This document shows positions 1-12,748 of a stretch of DNA of 64,000 nucleotides, in pieces; positions within the stretch are counted from its first letter, which is position 1; each line of letters opens with the position of its first letter. Under the pieces are notes generated by a model. The model was not told the DNA's origin and did not search any database. It worked only from the letters and a program-made list of their open reading frames with translations. The translations under genes and the position numbers were made by a program. The stretch comes from Sympetrum striolatum (taxonomy: Eukaryota; Arthropoda; Insecta; Odonata; Libellulidae), in contig OX388345.1 of NCBI GenBank assembly GCA_947579665.1, positions 57,837,454-57,901,453 on the forward strand, given 5' to 3'.

Positions 1-27
1 TTATTAACTGAAGACAAATTATGTTGC

Positions 28-44
28 CATATGTTTAACATATG
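28..44. repeat. Short perfect palindrome
   Basis: CATATGTT and AACATATG flank a single T. This is a 17-bp inverted repeat in AT-rich DNA. No associated element is visible, and it may be chance. Confidence 0.5.
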
Positions 45-223
45 TGTGTTGTGCAAGTTTTAGTTTTCCATAACTAATGTTATTACTTTAAGACATTATA
101 TTTGTTTCCTTCTATTTTATCCTACTGGTATTTCTTGCTATTGAAATTCAATATCAGTTCGTAATCATCTGTAATAATTGTATGGGTGAGTATTGCGTAT
201 CAGGATCATATTTCATCAGACTT

Positions 224-411
224 GTAAAGAAAGAAATTTTGGAACACGGCTTTTAAATTAGTATTTATGACCCCTGATGAGGTGGGCTTAACTCTTGAAA
301 AGCGCTTTGGGTAAGTGCGGTATTATTTTCTTGTTTTCTCCGAATGCCGGGGAATGAGACGAGGAACTCCGACAATAACGGCTATTGGAAATTTAAAACC
401 TCTTATTTCCT
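224..411 (+). repeat. Dispersed repeat copy A with hammerhead-like core (Penelope-like or retrozyme-type candidate)
   Basis: The left part (GTAAAGAAAG, then ACACGGCTTTTAAATTAG) recurs at 7532 and 7953. The right part at 379-410 (CGGCTATTGGAAATTT and on) is the inverted form of the motif at 7571-7596. Between them lies CTGATGA at 274-280, GAAA at 297-300, a self-complementary AGCGCT (301-306) and TT, followed by GGGT, which pairs with ACCC just before the core. That is the order of a type I hammerhead ribozyme: stem I, CUGANGA, stem II, GAAA, stem III, UH. Stem II is poor here, so this copy is probably inactive. Hammerhead motifs are known in Penelope-like retroelements; assigning this repeat to them is inference. 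No protein-coding part is present. Confidence 0.45.
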
Positions 412-3140
412 CAGACTTGTTGTTGACTCTTTCCTCTTTCTTTGTTTCTTCTTCATACATTTTAGTTGCAACTGTCAGTAGTTTTTGCTGGTTTTTACAC
501 CCCACTACCCATTCCCCTTTTTTGACAGAGTTTTTCTAAGTGTAAGCTTTTGCATTTAACTCACGAAATAGTTCCAAATTTTAAAATATGTTTGGCTCCC
601 AAACGCTTAACTATTTTTTATTGTCTGTGATTATGTTTTTGAATAATACGATAAGTATCTATTTCACCTTTAATAAAAGATCTGTTGATTTTTTAATTTT
701 GCCTATTAAATTCGAATAGATCTCCTCATTATTATCGGCTCCTTTTTACGGAGTTCTTTTCGCACCAAGTCACTCTGTCGTCATTTGTTTAGCGCGTGGG
801 TGGAATTTAGTCTGAGATGCAAAGTCACCGTTTGAGTGAAGGAGGGATGAGCCTTTCAAATAGGACAGGGTCGCAACGAGAATTATGTGCGAATGGATGC
901 AATATGTTCACGGTAGACATTGCGGCTCTCCAGAAGCATCTGCCAGCCTCATTGCCCTTACGGAGGAATCTGCGAATTTTATGTTTGCATTCGGTCATTA
1001 AATGGTTCCGATAGCTCGAGAAAGTTACCCGCTTCTTCGTAAGCTATCGATGTGGGTCAAGATTTTTTCTTTGGTATGTTAAGGACGTAATTTCTTGGGA
1101 AGAGCTTTGAAATGGGATTTTCCTTACCCTATGAGGAAATGTGTACTACAATTATCTTTTTTGACTATCTTATTTTGACATTGAGATTTCAAACTCATAG
1201 ATTCCCCCATGGAAGTAGTTCGGGAAGTGGCACCAATGTTTCTGAAGATGTTTTTCTTAAAGGCATGAAAAAAGGAGGCTCCTTTAGTTTTTAATTTTTT
1301 ATTTATTACTCTTCAGCTACATCCTTTAAGATATATCTTGAGGTATGTAGTACAATGAGCTCTCGAAAATACCATATAAAATATTTTGTTGTGTTTGCTA
1401 GTATGACACTTTCTATAGAACATTTAGATAAAATTTATATTAAAAATATTACCGAAATATTAAGAAAATTTACCTTAATAATGCAAGACACTCTTCATGA
1501 CATCTTTATTTAGAATTTAGATTTACATTGTCATCCAGCGAAAGTTAGGGGATGACTTGAAGCATTGTGTTGACGGTGATAATTCTAAGAAACCATGAGA
1601 ATAAACTAAAGAAAGAGAGATTACTTGTCCTTCATTTTTGAAGCCATTGGGGAGAACAACAAAAAACTTTTAAGCCACAGTGAATGATGTATCAGGTTTG
1701 CTAATAGTTAGCTGATTTGCAGTGCAATAATGGATATACAAGACTCGTACAATGTCATCATGTTTTTATTGCCAGCATTAATGAAGTTACACTGGCTACT
1801 TAGTCCATTGTTTTCATTATGAATTCAGCACATATCACCCAGCTTAGTTCAGAATATATTGTCATGGTACTTATGAAAAAATTGAAGATGAAGAAATCTA
1901 CTTGCTTCCATTTTCATTATCGCTTTCAGAAACTGAGTTTCTCAATCCAAATAAAGCGAGTATTTCCCAGTATTTCCAATTCTTTCCCAAATATTTCCCT
2001 CTCAGAGCATCGCAAATCCTTCTTACATGTTTGTCGTTCTCACTCCGCAACAAGACATGGAGCATTGTTGGTACCCAATCAAGGATCCACTTTATCTCGG
2101 TAAATATTTTGTTCCCGAGAAGATTCGCATCGTTTTATTACCATCCATAAATCCACTCGCGATTCACATTTTGAATACGTGACGAACCGTGAAGGACGGC
2201 AGATATTTTGTAAATACATCGCATCGAGTGCTAAAAGTGGGATTATGAGGAGAATATGTTCTGCAGCAATGCTGTTGTTTATTCTCAGAGATGGAATTGA
2301 ATCGCTCCAATGCAATTTGACTTGCGGAAATATTTTGAAGTTGACTATTTCTAAAGAAGGGATTTCCTCATTGCGAAATTCTTCTTTATTTACTTACCAA
2401 TTATTGAGGTTATCTTTTCCAGAAGAAGCATAAAAATAAATTGCATTTTATCAATCTGCACTTGATTGCATTTATTTATTCTCAAGTATCATTCTGTATG
2501 AATACATGAACCCCGAAAAATCCAGTTAAAATAGTTAAACATAATATCATAGATTCATTAATTAGTAGTAAGGTAAATATACTACATGTATGTAATCATT
2601 CCATGGGAATTTTTTTATCATTATTGATGTATTTAATATAAATTATGTTTATAATTTGAACAAATTGATGTAGGTAGAAAAAAACTGCCACCAGGCTAAT
2701 AGCCTACATGCAGTTTATAATAATAAAAATAATATTATTATAATAAAAAATAATATTATTTATACCAGGGTTACTTCAGTTGTGGAACTCTTTGAAGTTA
2801 CTTAAGCGGTTAATTTATTTTTTAAATATCTCCAAAACGTGTAAAGCAGTAAAATTATTAATTCTGTGATAGGAATGGTTTTATTTCGGTTAAATAAATG
2901 GATATACTTTGAATATTTCTTTTGAAATTTCATTTAAGTTGATTTTTGCCTCTTGGTATCCATTTTGAGCTCCCTTTAGCTGTCCCGTTCCTCAATTCCA
3001 GATTGTCTTAGATATTGAGACAGACTTGTAGTAGTCATAGTATTATGTATTTTTATACATCTCACCTATTTGTGAAGATTTGGTTGCAGAGAATAAATAT
3101 TTACAAACTTAGCATTGATCGTCAACACATTTAATATAAT
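412..3140. other. Gene-free AT-rich stretch
   Basis: No convincing coding region is seen on either strand; the reading frames are short and protein-unlike. A GC-richer patch lies at about 770-1060. AATAATATTATT occurs twice around 2731-2763 in a simple A+T repeat. Nothing else is recognisable. Confidence 0.6.
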
Positions 3141-3240
3141 AAAAAGCTATCGTGTGTTCGTTCGTCATCATATATGGTAATATATGTGTATCTATGTAGC
3201 CATGGATACAACGTTATAAATAAATAAATAAAAGCATTGC
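3141..3240 (+). repeat. Possible retroelement 3' tail
   Basis: A stretch rich in TATG/TGTAT steps ends in TTATAAATAAATAAATAAAA. Short A-rich tandem tails like this are common at non-LTR retrotransposon 3' ends. There is no second copy in the window and no target-site duplication was found, so this is a weak call. Confidence 0.2.
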
Positions 3241-4484
3241 TCAGTAAATGTGTTTGTTATTTGACTTTTTCACCTCTACAGTTTTGAGTTTCTGTGTTGT
3301 AAGTAATTTAAAGATATTTTCTACAATTTTTATAAAATAAAAGTAATTTATCTTATATAATAATCACCGAAGTGTATAGTTATACGATACTTACTTATCC
3401 AATTTCAGTAATTCCCGTAAAGAATACATGGGAGAAATTTTCGAAAATTAATTTCATGCACTTCCCGACGTGATAGGATTATAAATTATTATAGGGTCGT
3501 TACAGGTTCAATGGAGTATTGCACAGAGATGTTTGATGGTACTAATGTATCCTTGTATCGACTCTGTACGTATGAAATCGTCTCTTACAAGAAATGCACG
3601 TTAAGTTAATTTCGATCGATTGCAGACATTTTTTGTTTTGCAGAATTAAATCAGAAGTAATGGTCACACGAAATTGAGATGAATACCAAAAGAAAGGAAA
3701 TTGAATAAAGATTCTTATTTTAGTCACAGAATATCGTATTAGAGTCGAAATTGAGAGAATTCAGACAAAAATGACAAATATGTATATAATTTTGTGGACA
3801 TTTAAATTATTAAATATTAAAATGTAACTCGATTCAGATAATCTGGTGGTTTCACTCTCGGTGATTTGATTAATCCGATTGATCAATGAAAAATTGACGA
3901 ATGCTAACTTAAACGAAATCTGGCTGCAAAAATTTCGCAACTTTCTGCTATGGATAACCATGTTTGTTTACCTTGTTATGTCAGTTGACACATTTTGAAT
4001 TGGCTCGCAAAAGAATCAATTAACATCCAAGCGAATCTAGTGACTCCGAAATTAATGAACTGAAACCGGTGAGACACATAAGGAAAACAAACTTTAAATT
4101 AGAATTTGACACAATATTTTCCTTTTCTTAAATTAAAAAAATCAAGGTATCTGAGCCTCGGAAAGATTTCACAACGAGGTCACCGATCTTGGCTAATTTT
4201 TCTGGCGGTCGGACTGATGTTTCGTTAGCGTGAATGTTAGTTTTTAATTACTACCTGTCAAATATATTATATAGTTTTGAAATAAATCTCCTGTTATAGT
4301 GGACAATAAAAGTTCTTTGGGACACGGATTTTTGAATAAAATTCACGAAAGAGCCTTGCTACGACACGATGACCAATCTTATCTTACTTATACTTAGATG
4401 TATTGTTTTTATTTAGTTGGTACTCTCACTAACATCCAATTTTGGGCAATTACAGGAGAGGCATTAACAATGACAATAGACGAA
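3241..4484. other. Gene-free AT-rich stretch
   Basis: No coding region, RNA gene or repeat is recognised. The reading frames present are short and biased by AT-rich composition. Confidence 0.6.
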
Positions 4485-4574
4485 CAAATTTGACCATTTC
4501 CATCGATTCGAACCAGGGACCTTGGAGTTGGAGCAATAGCATGGTGTCATGCTAACCACTACGCCACCGCGGCC
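4485..4574 (-). mobile_element. tRNA-derived SINE head
   Basis: On the minus strand the sequence starts GGCCGCGGTGGCGTAGTGG. It contains a good Pol III A box (TGGCGTAGTGG) and, about 50 nt on, a B box (GGTTCGAATCG). The 3' side does not close a 7-bp acceptor stem with the 5' GGCCGCG, so this is not a functional tRNA gene but a tRNA-derived SINE or retropseudogene. The body probably continues to lower coordinates, where its end is not clear. No target-site duplication was identified. Confidence 0.65.
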
Positions 4575-7227
4575 AATTTGTTATGAATTATTAATATTTG
4601 TTTATGAATAACGTCTACAATATTTTCTTACAATCTAACAGCCTCAGTTATTCTTGCACTTATTTATCTACATTTAAAATTTATTTTAAAATTTTATATT
4701 GATATAATGACAAGTATTCGTATAATATGTTTTATTCTCATATATCCCTGTCATTATTCTATATTATTTTCATCATTCATTCCAGAATCTTTGGAAAAGG
4801 GACTGTAAGCTTTATGAATAAATTATTATAGATTGCGAGACTCAAATCTAATGAAATTATTATTTTTCCATGATGATAGTAAATTATTTGATTCTGAAGA
4901 AATTCATGAAGGCAAAATATTGATAAGACTGCTGCGTCGTCATTATGTGAAGAATGTTTTACTTCGGTTGGAAATATAATGATGTTATTTATACGTTCCT
5001 CAACCGACTTACCCAGTCCATCCCAATCAAACCAAGGGAAATATTTCTGGAATAATAATTTTTATGTAATATTGCTCTTACAATTTGAATTATTTTTTAT
5101 AGTATTTTTAGTGCTCTTCCTTGCTGGCGAAAGGATTGTATCATGCTTGTTGCCGGTGGGTACAATTCTTGTCACATGTAGCGTTGAGGTCGTTTTACCA
5201 ATACCAAGCCTCAGCCGAAAAAAAACAACCATCAACGTACTTAAGGCAGTTATCAATCAGTCTCGATAAGAACACGTCTGAGTAATGTGGAGGAATTACG
5301 AATTCGAAGATGGTAAAAATGAACGATGGGTTGACTTCTGATTACTCAGAATGTCCTTGCTCGTCTCAGTATGATATCAAGAGCGAGAAACGGTTGAAGG
5401 CTATCGAGTTTTCGATCATCTTCATCTCACCCGAAAAGTAAATATAAGGACTCAGCTAAACCGAAGAGCAAGCAGCAAAGTCGCAAATTGAGAGTGATCC
5501 ATCATCCGGCCATCTTTGCTCAAGACGCCATACTCTTCCTCACATCCGATGTGGTCAATAGCGGACGAATTGCGAATTAAAAGGATAAAAAATTTCAAGG
5601 TTTCAAGGAAAAGTACAAAGTAAACGTTAAACGTGATCGAACCTGGGCCATGGGACCATTTTCTTGACACATCTAACAATTACCTCCCTATTCCAAAGAC
5701 CCATACAACTATATTCCTCGAATAGCAGGTTTTTTCCACAAAAAAATCATGAATTACGACCGACAGAGAAGACTAAAAGGCGAGTGATATGTATTTCGCA
5801 ATTATATTATGCTACGGAACAAAATGGACCAAAAACTCAATTTCTACCCTGATTTAGGGGTCTTCAATTCATAAACATTGAACAGAGCAACATTTTACTA
5901 ATGCTAAAGATGATCATGAATCCTCTGTTATTTTTAAAATTCGTTTATAGTATATTGCGACTAAATATTTCTTCAGAAGCTTTTTTCAAAATATTGAACT
6001 CGTTAAAACTTACTTTTACATATATATCATAGTATTCATACTAAGGTTAAATTCTCGTTTAAGGTCAACATAAAAAATAATTTTAAGCCTGGCATTCTCC
6101 CCTGGAGAGAAATTCCTTCCAGAAACCTCCCGTAGTCAATATTTTATAAAAAATCTATAACATTATTTAAATTTGAATAGTGGGGGACAAAAAATTTTTT
6201 TCGAATAAAATTTATAAAAGTTTAATTTTAAAGAATCGACGATAAATGTGAATGAAATGTCGAAAAATACGATTGAATAGTCCAAATAAATAATATTAAT
6301 ACCGAAATAAATAATTTGAAACAGCAACTTGCACTAAATATTGAATTGAAAAATGTATTTAATTCTTGCTAAGTAAAGGTAGAAGATGCATATTCTATAC
6401 TTTCTTAACCATATGATTGCGAGTATCAAATGAATGTAGATTGTATTGGAAAATTTGTAAAAATTAGGAATTTATCAACCGATAAAACTCTTCGATGAAT
6501 GAAATTTGGTGCTCAGAGGGATTTCGTAGAAAGGATGACGGTTAGATCGCTGATGCTTTAGCTCTCTTCGTGAGAAACTGCCGCAGCAAGAGTCGAAAAT
6601 CCCATCCACAGTATCGTTCCTCCATCAATTCGCTATCGAAGCATCTCCGATAAAAAGGCTGCATCGTTAAACACTTGGACAATGATTCATCAAGTCTTTA
6701 ATTGGCTTGTTTGTACTCTCGACGGGGGATATCGCCCTTATCAGCAGGGAGCACTTTTTATCCGTTCAAATCTGCTAATCATCATATTAAATGGATGCGA
6801 CCACACTCTTCGAACGATCTTCTGAATTTCAGGACCAGTGTTTGCGAGCATTTTTCCTATTTTTTTTTAACCAAGGAATCCTGATCTATTTCCTAATGTT
6901 TCTTTTAGACAACACAGGGAAACCCTTCAATCCATCCATATTATTACGAAAAAAATACTGTAGAAACATTATTTATTGCCTAAAAATGTCTACAAAGAGT
7001 TTTAACCAACTATTTATTATACATCATTTTGTTAACACTCGAATGAAGCTTCATTGTTTATTGGTTATCATCAATAACTCTCATCAGGAAGGATGGTCAT
7101 GGTTGGGTAAGATGGAAGCATCGATTAATGAAAAACCTAATCAGTATCATAGAAATTGAATGTAATTAAGAAACGAGTTACTTCAGCTGAAATAAAATCT
7201 TCTAGGATGAAGGAATGTAAGTAACTT
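4575..7227. other. Gene-free stretch with two GC-richer patches
   Basis: GC-richer patches lie at about 5270-5580 and 6480-6830 in AT-rich DNA. The minus-strand frame 5452-5679 ends with a rather protein-like stretch (IDHIGCEEEYGVLSKDG) covering the first patch. It has no clear splice sites and I do not recognise it. The long frame at 6791-7159 is AT-driven and not protein-like. Confidence 0.45.
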
Positions 7228-7312
7228 TGTTCTTAAAGACGTGTATGTAAAATGATCATTCCGGAAAGTGGGAGACCTGGGTTTGAGTCCCAGCCATATC
7301 GATGTTGTTTTT
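7228..7312 (+). mobile_element. Degenerate tRNA-derived SINE
   Basis: The 3' half of a tRNA-like sequence is clear: CCGGAAAGTGGGAGACC followed by a B-box-like GGTTTGAGTCC and CCAGCCATATC. The A-box half is badly decayed. The same GGAAAG..GGTAGACCTGGGTTCGAGTCCCAG arrangement is seen on the minus strand at 18967-19035, and a related form at 50748-50820, so these three look like one SINE family. A T-rich run follows the tRNA-like part. Confidence 0.5.
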
Positions 7313-7531
7313 TTTCTTTTTATGATTGGGTTAAACTATCTTAATACTTCGTAGATAAGTTAGTAAATCAAAACTAAAAAGCTCAGAAAATCAGAATTAT
7401 TTAAAGTAAAAATAAAAATAAAAATTGACAACTTCATGTCGTGCAGTATTTCTGTCGGCTATTTCTTTTTGGACTGACCCTGATTTTGTAAGGAAAATAA
7501 AAGGGAAATATGTTTCGTTCCGATAATGGCT

Positions 7532-7832
7532 GTAAAGAAAGAAAATTTAGAATATAACTGTTAATGAATTAGAGGTTTAAAATCTCCAATAGCCGGAGCA
7601 TCCGAGCGACTCTTACACAAACTATTACTAATAATTAGCGTGTCCTTTGCTAGAATTCGTGGGCTTGTATGTCATATATTGAGGTGGCCCATGTTGCAAC
7701 TGTAGCTCATAATTTGTACCCACCTTTGCTTCTGCTGTATTAACCCTGAGGATGATAGCATCGCTGTTGATATAATATCGATATAATACGGTGAATGATA
7801 CAGCTATTGGAGATTTTATACCTCGAACTAAC
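7532..7832 (+). repeat. Dispersed repeat copy B with inverted ends and hammerhead-like core
   Basis: This copy shares its left end with copies at 224 and 7953. Inside it, AGAGGTTTAAAATCTCCAAT (7571-7590) is repeated in inverted, slightly diverged form at 7802-7825, so about 260 bp is enclosed by inverted repeats. Near the right end CTGAGGA (7746-7752) is followed by a 6-bp hairpin (GATAGC, loop ATC, GCTGTT with two G-T pairs), then GATA where a hammerhead would have GAAA. Position 7 of the hammerhead core tolerates any base, so CTGAGGA fits; the A-to-T change in GAAA would inactivate it. The minus-strand frame 7628-7834 and that at 323-505 share a similar peptide (RGIKSPIAV against RGFKFPIAV), which reflects the repeat rather than a gene. 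Confidence 0.5.
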
Positions 7833-7952
7833 AATAATTTACATTGAATATCACAATGAAAACGAGATTGAGCCTTTAGTTATATTTCCAATGAAATTCT
7901 TCAATGAAGTTTTTCATACCGTACTCCACTCCAAGAACCATTACTTGGCGAC

Positions 7953-8215
7953 GTAAGGAAAGGAAAGTTGAAACACGGCTGTTAAGGAATTAGAGATTTT
8001 AAACCTCTAATTGCTAGGCGAGTAAATCAAATGATCTTAGTTTCCAATGCATATTGCCAGCGGCTTGAATGTAGTGGATTTAGTTTACAATCCACATAAT
8101 GCTGTTAAACCTGCTAATACCTCTCTGCCACACGCCGATAGGTGGCTTTCAAGACTCAATGTTTACTGCTAGGTTAGTGAAGGTAATGAAGCCCCTGAGG
8201 ATACTATGGCCGCTA
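7953..8215 (+). repeat. Dispersed repeat copy C with decayed hammerhead-like core
   Basis: The left end (AAACACGGCTGTTAAGGAAT) matches copies A and B. It contains the self-complementary TTAGAG..CTCTAA motif at 7990-8010. At 8195-8201 CTGAGGA recurs after CCC, followed by TACTATGGCCGCTAAGAATA, which aligns with copy B's stem II and GAAA region but is more degraded. It has no coding potential. With copies A and B it defines a repeat family in this window. Confidence 0.4.
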
Positions 8216-9819
8216 AGAATATACTAAGACTTGAAGAAAAACGGACACCTGCTTAAATCCCTATCTTCTATCTCGCAACATTCTTTCTACCTCTACACAG
8301 AATACTTGATTTCATGGCAGTTCATTTTATCTGAGGGAAGAAATTGCCTATTCATCTCTCGATTTAATCCCTTCCCACGGAACCAAACTGAAGGAGCGGA
8401 AGTCTCTGCTAAAAATTTAAGTCATTGTAGGAGAGATGAACGCCCGCACGGAAGCGTAACAATTAATTCTAAGAAAGTTAAAAGTTAAGTCTGAGAATAT
8501 ATCAAAATTTCGTCTTTTAGGTCTGATTATAGGAATATTTTGTAAGTAATGGAATGGATTCGGTGTGGTAAAATTTCTCACCCAAGGGATCAAAATAGAT
8601 ATATAATTTATTACTGACTCTATAGTGATATGAATATTTAGGATTTTGATTTGAAATATTGTTTATTCATGGAAATTGATACAGGATAAACGGATATATA
8701 AAGAAATCGCATCAAATTAACATCTCTTTTATTGCTAATACTATGTTAAAACTATGAATATGTACAGGTATGCATGCCACTGCACTTTGCATCTAAATAT
8801 AGGAATAACTTTACATTGAGAGTCGTTATCACTTGTATAGCTTTCTTTACTCGTACGGGAAACTAATTCATATCTTTGTTCAAAACGGATTACTCATATA
8901 TACTTTCATTTGCTCCCAAGTGAAAATACAAGGCACGTCAAGGTAAGAGGTGCATTGTTGTCCTATTATGTATACAAAGTTCTAGAACATCAGCGACGAA
9001 GAGAAAGCTGCATGGATTTCCTGCAAAATTGATAATTATGAATTACATATAATAATAAGCTCATTACCTATATAGCGTAGCTGCTGTGTGTGGTAGTTTA
9101 GTTACTGGTAGGTAAATTAGATATGCAACTAACATGTAGTACATGGAATGTTTCGTGGCGTGCGCAAGTCAATATTACCTCTATCAAATTCCAAACTCTC
9201 GTACTTTTAGATGCTACGTAGGTATGTGAAAATCACATTATCACTTATCGAATTCAACGCACTAATTTGAAAGAACTAAGAATCTGTTCAAATATTCTCT
9301 CCCAACGGTGAGATCTAAATTAAAAATACGTAGGTGAAAATACTAACGAAATGGATGGAAAATATTTCTATGATTTCTACAGTAAAAGTTACCAAGTTTC
9401 CCCACTTTTAATAAGCAGGGGTTAACTAATCTGCATGTTTATATTTGACTCGTTAGATATCCCTTATGTCGTCCAATTGTTGAAAGCGCTATATGGCAAA
9501 AACAAAGCTCCTATTTTAAACTATTTGCAAATATTTTGATACTTATGATATTTAATACACTTAAAATTTCATTTTTGGAATTCAAACGACACATTTACTT
9601 CCGATAACGAGTTTCCAAAAATTTTCGACGAAAAATGCAAGTTTATTTCGAAGCAGTTTTGGACAAAAATCCAATCCAATCAACTCAATCTCCATATTAA
9701 TTCAGACATTGGACTCCAATATCAAACATCTGAATTAATGTCACGACTTCTACTAAAAGGAACAAGTATAATTAAAAATTAAGCTAGAACGCAAACAACC
9801 AATCAACATCCGCTTATTA
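8216..9819. other. Gene-free AT-rich stretch
   Basis: I see no gene, RNA or clear repeat here. The reading frame at 8231-8488 has no features of a real protein. Confidence 0.6.
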
Positions 9820-10340
9820 AAACGGCTTCTCCTCCATCCTGCCTGCCCACCCAATCCTTTCCCATGATGCATCACCGTGTTTTTCGACCTCCTCCTCTTG
9901 CGAATCCCATTACCCACACCACTCGGATAGAATAGGCACTACGTCACGGAGCAAGGACGTTGGAATGACCTCAAGGCTTTCCTTCAACAACTCATCCACA
10001 TCATCATCTTCCTATTCTCTCCCTCTTCCTTTTTACTCATCCTTCCTTCCTGTACCTCTCTAACATTCCTCCGCCCGCAAGAACCCCAACCGACGGATCC
10101 GTGGAACATCCTCGTAGTCCGAGATAAAGTTTTCGATACGCATGCTTGCGTCACTTAGCCTACTCATTCGGTTTTATAGCTCCGTCTCGCGGGTTTCTGA
10201 TAGGGATTCTACGTCTACTTTTTATTACTCGAGGAATGGATGTTCTGCAGGGAAATTCGCATACTTTTCCACTTAGGTCAGTCAGCAGTATAGCAATATG
10301 GCGCTGCCCACAACTTTATTGTTTTCTAACCTGAATGTTC
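9820..10340. promoter_or_regulatory. GC-richer island with CRE-like sites (candidate regulatory region)
   Basis: A pyrimidine-rich, GC-richer block interrupts AT-rich DNA. It holds a CREB/ATF-type TACGTCAC (9940-9947), the palindromic TGATGCATCA near 9865, and TTGCGTCAC (10146-10154). These match known bZIP consensus cores, but short motifs occur by chance. No reading frame looks protein-like. Treating it as a regulatory island is inference. Confidence 0.25.
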
Positions 10341-10833
10341 ATTTATTTTCGCTGGAGGATTAGGGCAAAACAGCGTAATCAATCGTATCTATTGGTTTAA
10401 TTTTATTTCTTCCCAATGATTGCAAAATTGAAGCAAAAAAACAATATACTTATTTTTTGGATTTAAAATTTAAAAAAATTTATTTAGAAGATTTACTTAA
10501 TCTTAAAATATTTTTTTTCGTAAAACATGTATGATATGACATGATTCGTCGAATCGAAAATTGAAAACTCGCATGGTGCAAGAAATTTCAGTGTTTTATC
10601 CAATTCCGTATCTTTGTCTTTGATTGATAATGAAAGAGTTTATTTTGCATGATATTTTATTGCTTCGTTATAATTATCGAAATTCCCATTTTGGATTGGA
10701 ATGGTGCTCTTTTTTCTTCATTATTGATTTGTATTGAGGGCTGAATTGGTTTTATTTGACGTAAATTCACTCTCACGATATCAGTGCTTTGATTTCTTTT
10801 TACTGATCCAGAATGCGTTAAATTATGGGAATA
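10341..10833. other. Gene-free AT-rich stretch
   Basis: Nothing recognisable on either strand. Confidence 0.6.
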
Positions 10834-10945
10834 CTAATAATAATAATAAAAGGATTTTATTAGGGCGAGATTGACACTAGGAAGTCTCTTCATACATCAA
10901 ATCCTATATCGAACCTAAAAAATGAATAACTTGAGTTTCTAACAC
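10834..10945 (-). mobile_element. LINE 3' end with TAA-type tail (copy 1)
   Basis: Read on the minus strand, the segment ends in CTCGCCCTAATAAAATCC followed by (TTA)n. The same terminal block is found at 28348-28600 (minus) and 44540-44793 (plus): a GGRTTAGRTG-like run, AGAAGAGACT, CTCGCCC, AATAAA, then ATT repeats. Short tandem 3' tails after an AATAAA-like signal are typical of non-LTR retrotransposons such as the I/Jockey group. The stem-loop seen in the other two copies is not found here, so this copy is 5'-truncated or more diverged. Confidence 0.6.
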
Positions 10946-12748
10946 CCTAAATTCATAATAAAGTAATATTATCGGTGGTTACCATCAATCAAAGATGTAT
11001 GATGCTGCGGACTTGATGCTTTCAAAATTTTATTAGAAAAGTGAGAGAAAGTGTAACAATAATATTTTCCTCAAATTCTCTACTTGAATAATATTAGAAG
11101 AAACCAACTTTCTAACTAACTAATTAGAGTATACTATAATTCAATGATAACCTGAACTTAAATATAAAGCTTCCTAAGAGAGAGAGAGAGAGCAAACTGC
11201 CAATTTTTTACGTCGTACTCATTTCCAGAAAGATGGAAAAGCCTGTGCGTGCAAAAGAATATTTTACGCAGCTAAATTGCTCTCGAGAATTATTTGCAAA
11301 TATTCTGGTTGACCTTCGTATTTAATCCATTATCATGAAGAGACTAGGATATCGAATTACCAATTTTGAGGGCTATTATGTAAATCAGACGAAAATTATC
11401 ATGCACAAACACACTATTGCCAAACAAATGACTGGGTGTTGACTTTCCTCTAAGAAAACAAAACTACCAGACTGAATGTCATATGGACCATATTTCTATC
11501 ATACAACACGACATTTCTAGACCTATAGTTAATATGTTAAACAACGATCTTCTACACTATATTTATGATTTAACGTATAGAATTGTTAAAAGTTCCTCAG
11601 ACTCATAATGAAACGATTCATTCAAAGAAGAAGTCATTTTTGCTGCCATGTATTAGTACATTACTTATTTGAGAATCAAAAATCTACATATATCATGTTA
11701 AGTTGATCTTTAAGGGATAATTTTTCGATTGATTATTGTCATACTAAGAAACAAAACATGGTATACGATATGTTTTACTCGTTAGGTCCATGTATTCACG
11801 TGACCTGGACATATATGAGTATTCTTACATCAAACATTCCGACAACTTTGCTCACGTGCGGCAGAATGAGTACGCAAACACAATTTGGGCGCCGAGCGGC
11901 ATTAATGGCGCGTAAATAAAATATGGAATATCGGCCATGAAGTTGCGCAGTTGTGAAATTAGAAATACATAAATAAATTAGCCTCAATTAAAGGATAATC
12001 GATTCTTTTCGATACATACATCCTCCTGGAGATATTCACTGTTACCGGATGTTGCCTATTGATTGTCAGAGTGTTTTATTTCTCGCAATCGTGGATGCGA
12101 GTTGCATATAGACGTGGTATTGTCGTTGGGAAGAATTTGACCTCGAGAATTTGAAGGAAGAGCACGTTTTGTGTGTCCCTGAATTCGGGAAAGATGTTTT
12201 CCACTTGTAGTCCATTCCGTTTCCGTGTATGGTTTTTACGTCCATGATTCTCGCCCCGAGTAAACCAAGTTATAACAAAAAGACGAGTTAGGAAGATTTA
12301 CAGCCAAAATTGGTGTTTTTCAGGTGAAAATTCTAACGCATTTACTAATACTAAAGATTTACTAATACATCTATTTATGAATTTTGTGATATCGACCAAT
12401 GTAGTTTGTGTATTTATTTGTTAAGTAAGATTTACCAGGTTTTTCTCCCGGAAAGAGAAGCAATTTCACGGTATTTCGTTAATCGGCAATTAATTACAAA
12501 CTTCCAGAAGAAGAAAGACATCATGAAAAATTCTCCGAATTCAGTCATTGCGTCATAAAAATAAAGTTTGATCATTTTCCGCAGACTAGAAAAACCAGTT
12601 TTCCATTCCGAAGTATGACGACGCAATATGAGGCTAATCGCCCCTTCTGGAATAATTACCTCATTGAAAATAACTAAATATTTTGAAAACGTGCGATTAA
12701 TTCACCATATGTTGGTTTGGCTATGTTTTGATCATTATTTCGAGTAAA
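10946..12748. other. Gene-free AT-rich stretch with short (AG)n run
   Basis: An (AG)n microsatellite of about 16 bp occurs at 11177-11192. Otherwise I see no gene or repeat; the region is AT-rich with short chance frames. Confidence 0.6.

Noticed and set aside
6791..7159. 122-codon plus-strand frame
   Set aside because: AT-driven composition, no domain pattern, no splice or promoter signals.
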